Positions 1 through 6,228 of a stretch of DNA of 6,228 bases are shown piece after piece. The notes below the pieces were generated by a model that was not told the DNA's origin, made no database searches, and worked only from the letters and a program-made list of their open reading frames with translations. A program made the position numbers and the translations under genes. Origin of the DNA: an uncultured beta proteobacterium. GTDB taxonomy: Bacteria; Pseudomonadota; Gammaproteobacteria; Burkholderiales; Rhodocyclaceae. Location of the stretch: positions 1-6,228 of the forward strand of contig CAIZHL010000577.1 of NCBI GenBank assembly GCA_903932755.1, written 5' to 3'. Position 1 is the stretch's first letter; every line of letters begins with the position of its first letter.

Positions 1-2158
1 TCCAGCGCATAGGTGACGGCGAAGCTCTTGTCGAAGATGTCGAGGCTCAGGGCGCGGATCTCGCCGGCTTCCGCCATTTCGATGCCGTAGCGCGAGGCCT
101 CGCGTGCCAGCCAGTCGCGGGCGGCGGCTTCGCCGCCCTGGTGCGGCCAGAGAGCCAGTTCGGTGGCTTCGAATTTGCCGCCCAGCGCGCGGTAATCCGT
201 GGCGCCGATCACCACGGCGCCGAACTGGCGCGCGTAGTCGCGCCAGACGCCGCCGACGAAGACCTCGACTTCGCGTCCGAGCAGCGGCAGGCGCAGGGTC
301 TGGCCGGGCTTCAGGCGATACAGTTCCTGCATCGGTTCGCTGATCCAGACCGGAATCGCGCCTGCCGGCGCGGCGACGACCTCGCCGGTGAAGGGCAGGC
401 GTGCGCCGGGGTCGGCGCGGTCCAGTTCGCGCACCAGCACGGCCACCGTCGGCCGCTGCGGATCGAGGCTCGCCGTGCCGGCGGCCATGCGCTCGACGCG
501 GGCGAAGGGCGCGTCGGGCCGTTCCAGCGCGGCGAGCAATTCGGCCGGCAGCGGCACGCCTTTGCTGCGCATGTAGAAGGGCGCGGGCAGCACCACGTCG
601 AGCCAGCCATCGAGGGCGACGCGAAAGCTGGCGACCATGGTGACCATGCTCACCGTCAGGGCGAAGCTGACGATCAGCCCGCTGGCGGCGACTTGCGCCA
701 TCAGCGGCGCCTGGCCGACGTTCTGCACCGCGACACGCTCCGCGGCGGCCAGTTCGCGACGCGCCACGGCGGCGAACACCATTCGCGTGACCGAGGGCGC
801 GGCGGCGATGCCCAGCACCAGCACCAAGGCGATGGCCGCATAGCCGGCCAGCGGCAGGTCGAAGACGGCCGGCGCCTGCGTCAGCGCCAGCGCGACGCCG
901 CCGACCAGGGCGACCGCCAGCATCTTGCCGGCGCGCGATCGGGGCGAATCGTCGCGGCTGGAAGGCGGGCGTTGCGCGAAGCCGGTCTTCAGCGCCTGCG
1001 CCAGCGGCTGCATGCGGTTGAGCCAGGCGGGGTAGAGGGCGCCGGCCAGGCTGGCCGCACAACCGAGGGCGAAGAAGCCCAGCGCGGGCGCGAGTTGCGG
1101 AGCGATCACCGGCGCGCTGCCGGAAAAGAATCCACCGCCAAGGTCGCCGCCCATGAGCCGGGTGAAGGCCACGGCCATCGCCCAGCCCAGCGCGAGGCCG
1201 ATCGCGGCGCCGGGGACGCCGATCGCCAGGCCTTCGAACAGCACCTGCAGGAGGCGCATGCGCGGCGAAAGGCCGAGCACGCCGAGCAGGGCGAACTGGG
1301 TCGATCGCTGCGCCACGGCGGTGAGCTGCGTGGCGAAGACCAGGAAGCCGCCGGTGAGCAGGGCGACCATGGCCAGCACGTTGAGGTTGACGCGATAGGC
1401 GCGCGAGATGTTGGACAGCCGCGCCTGGTTGTCGGCGGCGGCGCGCAGGGCGAGGCCGGGTGGCAGACGGTCCTTCCACGCCGCCAGCCAGTCGCCGAGC
1501 CGGGTGCCCGGCGCGAGGCGGATGCGGCCTTCGCTGACGGCATCCGCCGGACCGAAGTGCGCCTGGACGCGGGCGATGTCGGCCACCAGCAGCAGGTCAT
1601 CGGGCCGCGCCGCGGGCAGGTCGCCGGCGATGCGCGTGGCCCAGCGCGATTCGCCGCGGGTCGCCGTGACGCCAGCGCCGAGTTTTTGGTTGAGCCGGGC
1701 CAGCAGCGCCGGCGAGGCATACACGCCGTCCTCGAAGATGTTGTCGCCCTAGATCGAAGCACCCTGGCGCGGCAGCAGGTCGGGCATCAGCAGGCCGGCG
1801 CTAAAGACGTCGAGGCCGATCAGGCGCACGGTGAGTTCGCCGGATGTGTGTCCAATTCGGACGCGGGTTTCGATCACCGGTGCGATCAGCGCCACGGCTT
1901 CGTCCTGCGCCAGTTCGTTGATCAGCGCCAGCGGCACGCGGCCGGCGCTGTCCTGCGGCGTGATCACGGCGTCGGGTTCGCCCTGCACGCTTTTCATGGC
2001 CTGCGAAAAATCCGCCAGCGCGGCGTCGTTGATCAGGTGGATGGCATAGCCCAGCGCCACGCCCAGCGCGATCGCCAGCATGGACAGTGCGGTGGCGGTG
2101 CGTCGCGAATGAAACTGGGCGCGGATCAGCCACCAGGAAAGTCGCCACGCCGAGCTGT

Positions 2159-2162
<4 letters not shown>
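1..2162 (-). pseudogene. FtsX-family ABC transporter permease, interrupted by an in-frame amber codon; 3' end outside window
   Basis: Membrane subunit of the ABC exporter whose ATPase is encoded just upstream. The ATG at 2162-2160 overlaps the ATPase stop as ATGA, which fixes the start. About 720 codons are visible. Residues about 20-43 form a first membrane helix, followed by a periplasmic domain to about 255. A first FtsX-type helix set lies at about 262-283, 309-331 and 360-381. Further helices are at about 414-427, 440-458 and 492-511, and a second periplasmic domain runs to the window edge; the last FtsX helices are expected beyond it. Codon 138 (1751-1749) is TAG. I translated the same frame to the edge and found no other stop and no frameshift, so this is a single lesion, most simply CAG to TAG. 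The duplicated layout recalls YbbP and the fused AttF/AttG-like permeases of betaproteobacteria, with the latter a closer match from memory. The family is secure; the substrate is unknown. Sequence error is a live alternative to true decay. Confidence 0.85.
1749..1751 (-). other. in-frame TAG at codon 138 of the permease
   Basis: The minus-strand codons around it read Gly-Ala-Ser-Ile-stop-Gly-Asp-Asn-Ile-Phe. The frame continues as normal permease sequence on both sides. TAG also ends two other genes in this window (2939-2937 and 5926-5924), so it works as a genuine stop in this genome and is not obviously reassigned. Glutamine (CAG) is the simplest ancestral codon. Confidence 0.9.
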
Positions 2163-2824
<662 letters not shown>

Positions 2825-2876
2825 GGTTGCAATCTTACGGGGCTATCGAGGGGTGCGGCCGCGCCGGAATGGCCTG

Positions 2877-2895
2877 CCCCGGACTTGATCCGGGG
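2877..2895. repeat. palindromic element, REP-like, between two minus-strand genes
   Basis: The arms CCCCGGA (2877-2883) and TCCGGGG (2889-2895) are perfect complements around the 5-base loop CTTGA. The element lies in the 112-base gap between the Cys-repeat gene, which ends at 2937, and the ATPase start at 2824. No run of T follows on either strand, so it is a poor intrinsic terminator. A core of the form CCCGGACTTGATCCGGG resembles intergenic palindromes that I recall as repeated in many proteobacterial genomes. Only one copy is present here, so its repetitive nature is an inference. It could also protect the 3' end of the upstream mRNA. I see no convincing promoter in the rest of the gap. 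Confidence 0.5.
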
Positions 2896-2936
2896 ACGAT
2901 GCTACACATGCTTCTGCGCTTTGCCGCGCCGCCACA

Positions 2937-3281
2937 CTAGCTTGCCGGCGGACTCTGCTTCGGCTTCGGCTTTTTCCGCGGCTGTTCATCGTGCATGCAT
3001 TTCTTCAATTCCTTGCCGCTCTTGCCCTTGCAGGTTTCCTTGGCCTTTTGCGCGGCTTCGCACTTCTGCGGGTTCTGCGCCTGGCTGCAATCCACGGGCG
3101 GCATGCTGGCGTCGAGGCAGGCATGCCTGTCTTTGCCGCGCTTCTCGCTGCAGGTTTTGAGCGCCGCCTGGCGCGCCTCGCAGCGCACCGGGTCGCGCGC
3201 CCTGGCGCAGTCGTCGGCCGCCGACTGGGCGAATGCCGGCAGCCAGGGCAGGGCGGCGACGGCCAGCAGCAGTAGTTTCAT
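2937..3281 (-). CDS. small secreted protein with two tandem four-cysteine repeats
   Basis: A 114-residue protein of unknown function. The ATG at 3281-3279 is preferred to upstream starts because GAGGA lies 8 bases before it and a signal peptide follows at once: a lysine, a leucine/alanine-rich core and a likely cleavage after Ala-Phe-Ala (16-18). The mature part holds eight cysteines at 25, 34, 44, 55 and 65, 74, 84, 95. Spacing is 8, 9 and 10 residues in both sets, a tandem duplication with an exact period of 40. Both copies begin Asp-Cys and share the patterns P-x-x-C-E-A and T-C. The first copy is rich in arginine and the second has lysine only. A Lys/Pro-rich tail (about 101-114) follows. 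The even cysteine count suggests disulfides in the periplasm. The C-x-K-G-K-x-x-K-x-C part faintly recalls the PsiF repeat, which I would not claim. Similar proteins exist in betaproteobacteria, as far as I recall. It is transcribed away from the ATPase gene at 3418. Confidence 0.85.
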   Translation of the reverse strand: MKLLLLAVAALPWLPAFAQSAADDCARARDPVRCEARQAALKTCSEKRGKDRHACLDASMPPVDCSQAQNPQKCEAAQKAKETCKGKSGKELKKCMHDEQPRKKPKPKQSPPAS

Positions 3282-3289
3282 GCGGGTTT

Positions 3290-3294
3290 TCCTC
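3290..3294 (-). promoter_or_regulatory. ribosome binding site deciding the start of the Cys-repeat protein
   Basis: GAGGA on the minus strand lies 8 bases before the ATG at 3281. The same frame stays open upstream to 3437, but those 52 codons lie across the promoter region and would bury the signal peptide, so this site decides the start. Confidence 0.75.
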
Positions 3295-3314
3295 GCCGGA
3301 CCGGTGAAAAGGCT

Positions 3315-3334
3315 TGCGGGATAATACTCCCGCA
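3315..3334. promoter_or_regulatory. perfect 7-bp inverted repeat around an AT-rich hexamer; possible operator or promoter core
   Basis: TGCGGGA (3315-3321) and TCCCGCA (3328-3334) flank TAATAC (3322-3327). On the minus strand the AT-rich centre reads TATTAT, a 5/6 match to a -10 box, about 40 bases before the ATG of the Cys-repeat gene. I found no good -35 box at 16-18 bases. The symmetry and its place between two divergent genes suit a regulator site, but a 6-base loop also suits an RNA hairpin. The two cannot be told apart from the sequence. Confidence 0.45.
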
Positions 3335-3364
3335 TTGAGGCCGGGCCGGGTTGTCGGCTATAGT
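3335..3364 (+). promoter_or_regulatory. candidate sigma70 promoter for the PilB/GspE-type ATPase gene
   Basis: TTGAGG (3335-3340, 4/6 to consensus) and TATAGT (3359-3364, 5/6) are separated by 18 bases. Transcription would begin near 3371, giving a leader of about 46 bases before the ATG at 3418. The alternative GTG start at 3370 would then sit at the transcript end without a ribosome site, which supports the ATG. Its -35 box directly abuts the inverted repeat at 3315-3334. Confidence 0.5.
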
Positions 3365-3417
3365 TCGCCGTGTCATCAGCGCCGACTTTCCTGACCTGCG
3401 TCGTATCGGACTTTGCC

Positions 3418-5205
3418 ATGAGCCAAACCACCATCAAGGATCACCGCCTGACGCTGCCGGAAGTGGTCGACGCCCTCGTCGCCGACGGCCTGGTCGCCGC
3501 CGCCGACGCCGACCAGTTCAAGCAGGAGCGCCGCTACTTCAAGGGCGACGCCCATCCCCTCGCGGTGATCGCCGAACAGCGCTGGAAATCCCTGGTGCCG
3601 CCGCACCGCATGCTCGACCTCGAAAGCCTGACGCAATGGCTGGCGAAGTGGAGCGAACTCGACTACCTGCACATCGATCCGCTGAAGATCAACTTCGCCG
3701 CCGTGACCGGCATCATGAGCAACACCTATGCGACGCGATTCCGCATCCTGCCGGTGGAGGTCAAGGCCAACGAGGTGGTGATCGCCACCGCCGAGCCCTT
3801 CCAGCGCGACTGGGAAGCGGAGATGCGGCCGATCCTGCGCAAGGAAATCCGCCGCGTCATCAGCAACCCGGAAGACATCGTCCGCTACCAGGTGGAGTTC
3901 TACAACCTGGCCAAGTTCATCAAGGGCGCGATGGACAAGGGCGATGTCACCGGCGGCGCCTCGAACTTCGAACAGCTGGTCGAACTGGGCAAGAACAACA
4001 AGCAGTTCGATGCCAACGACCAGCACATCGTTCGCATCGTCGATTGGCTCTGGCAGTACGCATTCGAGCAGCGCGCCTCCGACATCCACGTCGAGCCGCG
4101 GCGCAACCTCGGCATCGTGCGTTTCCGCATCGACGGCGTGCTGCATCAGGTGTACCAGATTCCGATGACGGTGCTTAACGCCATGACCAGCCGCATCAAG
4201 ATCCTCGGCCGCATGGACGTGATCGAGAAGCGCCGCCCGCAGGACGGACGGATCAAGACGCGCACCCAGGACGGCCAGGAAGTGGAGCTGCGCCTGTCGA
4301 CCTTGCCGACGGCCTTCGGCGAAAAGCTGGTGATGCGGATTTTCGATCCCGAGGTGCTGGTCCGCGACTTTTCCGAGCTGGGCTTTGCCGCGGAAGAATC
4401 GGCGATGTGGAAGGAGATGTCGGCCCAGCCCAATGGCATCATTCTGGTGACGGGGCCGACCGGCAGCGGCAAGACCGTGACCCTGTACTCGACGCTGAAG
4501 AACCTCGCCACGCCGGAGGTGAATGTGTGCACGCTGGAGGACCCGATCGAGATGGTCGAGGGTTCCTTCAACCAGGTGCAGATCCTGCCGGACATCGGCA
4601 TGGGCTTCGCCGAAGGCATCCGCTCCCTGATGCGGCAGGATCCCGACATCATCATGGTGGGCGAGATACGCGACCTGGAAACGGCCGAGATGGCCATCCA
4701 GGCGGCGCTGACCGGCCACCTCGTGTTGTCCACCCTGCACACCAATGACGCACCTTCCGCGATCACGCGGTTGGTCGAACTCGGCGTGCCGCCTTACCTG
4801 TTGTCGGCCACGGTGCTGGGCGTCATGGCGCAGCGCCTGATCCGCACCCTGTGCCCGCATTGCAAGCAGCCCGGCGGGCTGCGCGCGGAGGACGAGGCGG
4901 CATGGACCGCGCTGGTCGCGCCGTGGAAATCCACCATGCCGACCCAGCTCTACCATCCGGTCGGTTGCCTCGACTGTCGCATGACCGGCTACAAGGGGCG
5001 GGTCGGCATCTACGAGATCATGCGCATTTCGCCCGAGATCATGAAGATGGTCGCCGATGGCGCCGAACTGGTCAGGCTGCGCGAGCAGGCCATGCGCGAA
5101 GGCATGAAGCCGCTGCGCATCGCCGGCGCGAAGAAGGTGGCGGCGGGATTGACCACCATCGCCGAAATCCTCAAGGTCGCGCCGCCGATGCTCGACGGCA
5201 ACTGA
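3418..5205 (+). CDS. PilB/GspE-type secretion or pilus assembly ATPase, orphan
   Basis: A complete 595-residue hexameric motor ATPase of the type II secretion / type IV pilus family, acting at the cytoplasmic face of the inner membrane. Residues 1 to about 215 form the N-terminal domain. The N2 subdomain begins near ASDIH (220-224), with arginines 235 and 237 in RFRIDG and R-R-P-Q-D-G-R at 272-278. Catalytic motifs are complete: Walker A GPTGSGKT (346-353), Asp box around E374-D375, Walker B DPDIIMVGE (408-416) and His box from T432-G433-H434 to H441. The zinc tetracysteine is C479-x2-C482 and C517-x2-C520. GKTV after Walker A is PilB-like, since PulE-type proteins usually have GKST or GKTT. 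The ATG at 3418 is chosen over GTG 3370 from the promoter position, although its Shine-Dalgarno is only GGA at 7 bases. No pilin, GspF/PilC or secretin gene is adjacent, so the machine it drives is unknown. Close, stand-alone relatives occur in betaproteobacteria from memory. Confidence 0.95.
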   Translation: MSQTTIKDHRLTLPEVVDALVADGLVAAADADQFKQERRYFKGDAHPLAVIAEQRWKSLVPPHRMLDLESLTQWLAKWSELDYLHIDPLKINFAAVTGIMSNTYATRFRILPVEVKANEVVIATAEPFQRDWEAEMRPILRKEIRRVISNPEDIVRYQVEFYNLAKFIKGAMDKGDVTGGASNFEQLVELGKNNKQFDANDQHIVRIVDWLWQYAFEQRASDIHVEPRRNLGIVRFRIDGVLHQVYQIPMTVLNAMTSRIKILGRMDVIEKRRPQDGRIKTRTQDGQEVELRLSTLPTAFGEKLVMRIFDPEVLVRDFSELGFAAEESAMWKEMSAQPNGIILVTGPTGSGKTVTLYSTLKNLATPEVNVCTLEDPIEMVEGSFNQVQILPDIGMGFAEGIRSLMRQDPDIIMVGEIRDLETAEMAIQAALTGHLVLSTLHTNDAPSAITRLVELGVPPYLLSATVLGVMAQRLIRTLCPHCKQPGGLRAEDEAAWTALVAPWKSTMPTQLYHPVGCLDCRMTGYKGRVGIYEIMRISPEIMKMVADGAELVRLREQAMREGMKPLRIAGAKKVAAGLTTIAEILKVAPPMLDGN

Positions 5206-5207
5206 TA

Positions 5208-5235
5208 CGCGGGAGTCCGCACTCCCCTGCGGTTT
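5208..5235. terminator. hairpins at the convergent gene junction, probable weak terminator
   Basis: GGGAGT (5211-5216) pairs with ACTCCC (5221-5226) over the loop CCGC, and CGC (5208-5210) can extend it to GCG (5229-5231) across a 2-base bulge. Alternatively CCGCA (5217-5221) pairs with TGCGG (5228-5232) and is followed directly by TTT. The two forms exclude each other. The site fills the 29 bases between the ATPase stop (5205) and the convergent FecR-protein stop (5237-5235), so it could end transcripts from both sides. The T run is short, which lowers confidence. Confidence 0.5.
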
Positions 5236-5912
5236 CAGTAGCGCGAACCGCTACCCCAGGACGGCGGACGGCGGCCGACCAGGGCTTCCAGCAGCGTGAG
5301 TTCGTCGTCGGTGTGGTTGATGACGGCGGCGGGAACCATCATCTTCGGCATTTTCATGTCGTTGTGTATGTACATCGGCTTGTCGTGGTGGGTCGTGCTG
5401 TAGCGCTCGGCTTCCTTCGGCGCGGCGGTGGGCGTCAGTTCGACGTCGCCGTAGCAGAGGCAGAAGTAGGTGCGCGCCACGGCGCCGTGGTTTTCCTCCT
5501 CGATGTAGCAGCCGGTGCCGCGGATGCCGATGGTGGCGGTCGACACCTGGATGGTGCGCGCGCCCTTGCCGAAGACCGAAAGGAGCTTGCCCGAGACCAC
5601 GCGCATCAGGTTCTGCACGGCTTCGCTGCCGAAACTCACCGTGCTGAGTTCGCGCTGCATGAAGGCGTCCTGGCCGATGACGTAGATGGCCTCGCTGTTG
5701 CGCCCGGTGACGACGGTGTCGCCCGGCTTGATCAGCTGGCCTTCAGTCGCAACCCGGCGGTTGACGATGACTTCGCCGCGAACCTTGTGCAGGCCGGGCT
5801 GGATCGGCGCGTCGCCTTTGGCCAGGGCGTCGCGGATCAGGCCGGATATGCCGGCGGGGCCCAGCAGGCCTGCGGCGGCGAGGGCCTTGAGTGTGCGGCG
5901 GCGTGAGTGCAT
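5235..5912 (-). CDS. exported FecR-domain protein with Tat-like signal peptide
   Basis: A 225-residue protein. It opens with S-R-R-R-T-L-K (3-9), a near match to the Tat motif S-R-R-x-F-L-K, then a hydrophobic stretch and a likely cleavage after Ala-Leu-Ala (29-31), so it should be exported, perhaps already folded. Residues about 43-130 look like a FecR domain: V-R-G-E-V (44-48), a P-G-D-T-V-V-T-G segment (63-70), then an S-G-K-L-L-S-V-F segment and T-I-G-I-R-G-T-G (127-134). Unlike true FecR it has no cytoplasmic anti-sigma segment, and no sigma factor gene is visible, so FecI-type signalling is unlikely. The C-terminal part has Cys at 135, 151 and 153 (C-x-C-Y-G), His175-His176-Asp177, a Met-rich stretch (180-192) and an N-H-T-D motif (199-202). 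I recall similar motifs in FecR-domain proteins of other proteobacteria. A strong AGGAGG precedes the ATG, and the VWA gene ends 11 bases upstream. The exact role is unknown. Confidence 0.88.
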   Translation of the reverse strand: MHSRRRTLKALAAAGLLGPAGISGLIRDALAKGDAPIQPGLHKVRGEVIVNRRVATEGQLIKPGDTVVTGRNSEAIYVIGQDAFMQRELSTVSFGSEAVQNLMRVVSGKLLSVFGKGARTIQVSTATIGIRGTGCYIEEENHGAVARTYFCLCYGDVELTPTAAPKEAERYSTTHHDKPMYIHNDMKMPKMMVPAAVINHTDDELTLLEALVGRRPPSWGSGSRY

Positions 5913-5919
5913 GGGGTGT

Positions 5920-5925
5920 CCTCCT
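5920..5925 (-). promoter_or_regulatory. strong Shine-Dalgarno of the FecR-domain gene, overlapping the upstream stop
   Basis: AGGAGG lies 7 bases before the ATG at 5912 and shares two bases with the TAG stop of the VWA gene (5926-5924). Ribosomes finishing the VWA protein therefore stop on the ribosome site of the next gene, an arrangement suited to coupled translation. Confidence 0.85.
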
Positions 5926-6228
5926 ATTTGTTGAGTTCGCGCATCGCGCGTTCCAGTCCCGCCAGCGTCAGCGGGAACATGCGGCTGTTGAAAATGGTGC
6001 GGATCAATTCGATCGAGTGGCGGTAGTCCCACAGGCGCTCGGGCTCGGGATTGAGCCAGACCGCGCGCGGCCAGGTGTCGAGCATGCGCTGCAGCCAGAC
6101 GGCGCCGGCTTCCTCGTTGGAATATTCGACCGAGCCGCCGGGCTGCAATATCTCGTAGGGGCTCATGGTGGCATCGCCGACGATCACCACCTTGTAGTCC
6201 TCGCCGTACTTGTGCATCACGTCCCACA
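5924..6228 (-). CDS. CoxE-like VWA domain protein, C-terminal part only (5' end outside window)
   Basis: About 100 C-terminal residues are visible, and the frame is open to the window edge. K-V-V-I-V-G-D-A-T-M-S-P-Y-E-I matches the late part of a von Willebrand A domain, where the aspartate of V-G-D would be the third metal-site (MIDAS) ligand. Then follow P-G-G-S-V-E, N-E-E-A-G-A-V-W, a W-P-x-A-V-W-L-N-P-E-P segment and a final F-P-L-T-L-A-G-L-E-R-A-M segment. From memory these are characteristic of CoxE-like VWA proteins of beta- and gammaproteobacteria, whose genes usually sit beside a MoxR-type AAA+ ATPase and which help assemble or activate metalloenzymes or envelope proteins. Such an ATPase gene is expected upstream, outside the window. 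The TAG stop overlaps the ribosome site of the FecR-domain gene, so the two form an operon. The first two MIDAS motifs are off the edge and cannot be checked. Confidence 0.85.
   Translation of the reverse strand, partial: WDVMHKYGEDYKVVIVGDATMSPYEILQPGGSVEYSNEEAGAVWLQRMLDTWPRAVWLNPEPERLWDYRHSIELIRTIFNSRMFPLTLAGLERAMRELNK

Noticed and set aside
1749..1751. Amber recoding (pyrrolysine or whole-genome TAG reassignment) at the permease stop
   Set aside because: Two neighbouring genes end in TAG at sensible places, and nothing in the window points to recoding machinery.
1106..1762. A 218-codon minus-strand frame overlapping the amber site, as evidence for a frameshift in the permease
   Set aside because: Its product is Arg/Ser/Pro-rich shadow sequence. 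The permease frame itself continues unbroken past the TAG, so the lesion is a stop codon, not a frameshift.
3370..3417. GTG start at 3370 for the PilB/GspE-type ATPase
   Set aside because: It has no ribosome site and lies at the predicted transcription start; the ATG at 3418 is the better choice, although its own Shine-Dalgarno is weak.
3282..3437. N-terminal extension of the Cys-repeat protein up to 3437
   Set aside because: It would place 52 residues before a clear signal peptide and run through the divergent promoter region; the ATG at 3281 has its own ribosome site.
3376..4956. A 526-codon minus-strand open frame antisense to the PilB/GspE-type ATPase
   Set aside because: It is the GC-driven shadow of a gene whose every catalytic motif is intact on the plus strand; its own product is low in recognisable features.
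5235..5912. FecI-FecR-type cell-surface signalling for the FecR-domain protein
   Set aside because: The protein starts with an export signal instead of a cytoplasmic anti-sigma segment, and no sigma factor or TonB receptor gene is adjacent.

Overview
This GC-rich window of dense, short-spaced genes looks like a betaproteobacterial chromosome, probably from the Rhodocyclales or a nearby order. The assignment rests on remembered similarity of the secretion-type ATPase, the duplicated FtsX-type permease and the FecR-domain protein to proteins of that group; no search was possible. No tRNA, rRNA, CRISPR array, insertion sequence or phage gene is visible.

Layout. (1) Positions 1-2824, minus strand: a two-gene ABC export unit. 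A complete LolD/MacB-type ATPase (2824->2159) overlaps by ATGA the start of a large FtsX-family permease (2162->window edge). The permease has an in-frame TAG at codon 138, yet its frame stays open for all 583 codons visible after it. This is either a very young pseudogene or a sequence error. (2) Positions 2825-2936: a short gap with a perfect 7-bp palindrome resembling a repetitive extragenic palindrome. (3) Positions 2937-3281, minus strand: a small secreted protein built from two exact-period 40-residue repeats, each with four cysteines. (4) Positions 3282-3417: a divergent control region with an inverted repeat around an AT-rich hexamer and a plausible sigma70 promoter reading right. (5) Positions 3418-5205, plus strand: a complete PilB/GspE-type hexameric ATPase with no other secretion or pilus gene beside it. 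(6) Positions 5206-5234: a convergent junction with two competing hairpins. (7) Positions 5235-6228, minus strand: an operon in which the end of a CoxE-like VWA protein gene is followed after 11 bases by a gene for an exported FecR-domain protein with a Tat-like signal peptide.

How the genes work together. The ATPase and permease form one membrane complex, probably for lipid, lipoprotein or peptide handling at the inner membrane. The VWA and FecR proteins are translationally linked, and the VWA partner suggests a MoxR-type AAA+ ATPase gene just outside the window. The ATPase at 3418-5205 stands alone and probably energises a pilus or secretion machine encoded elsewhere. I see no clearly new multi-gene system. 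The items most worth following are the interrupted permease, the 8-cysteine repeat protein and the VWA-FecR pair.
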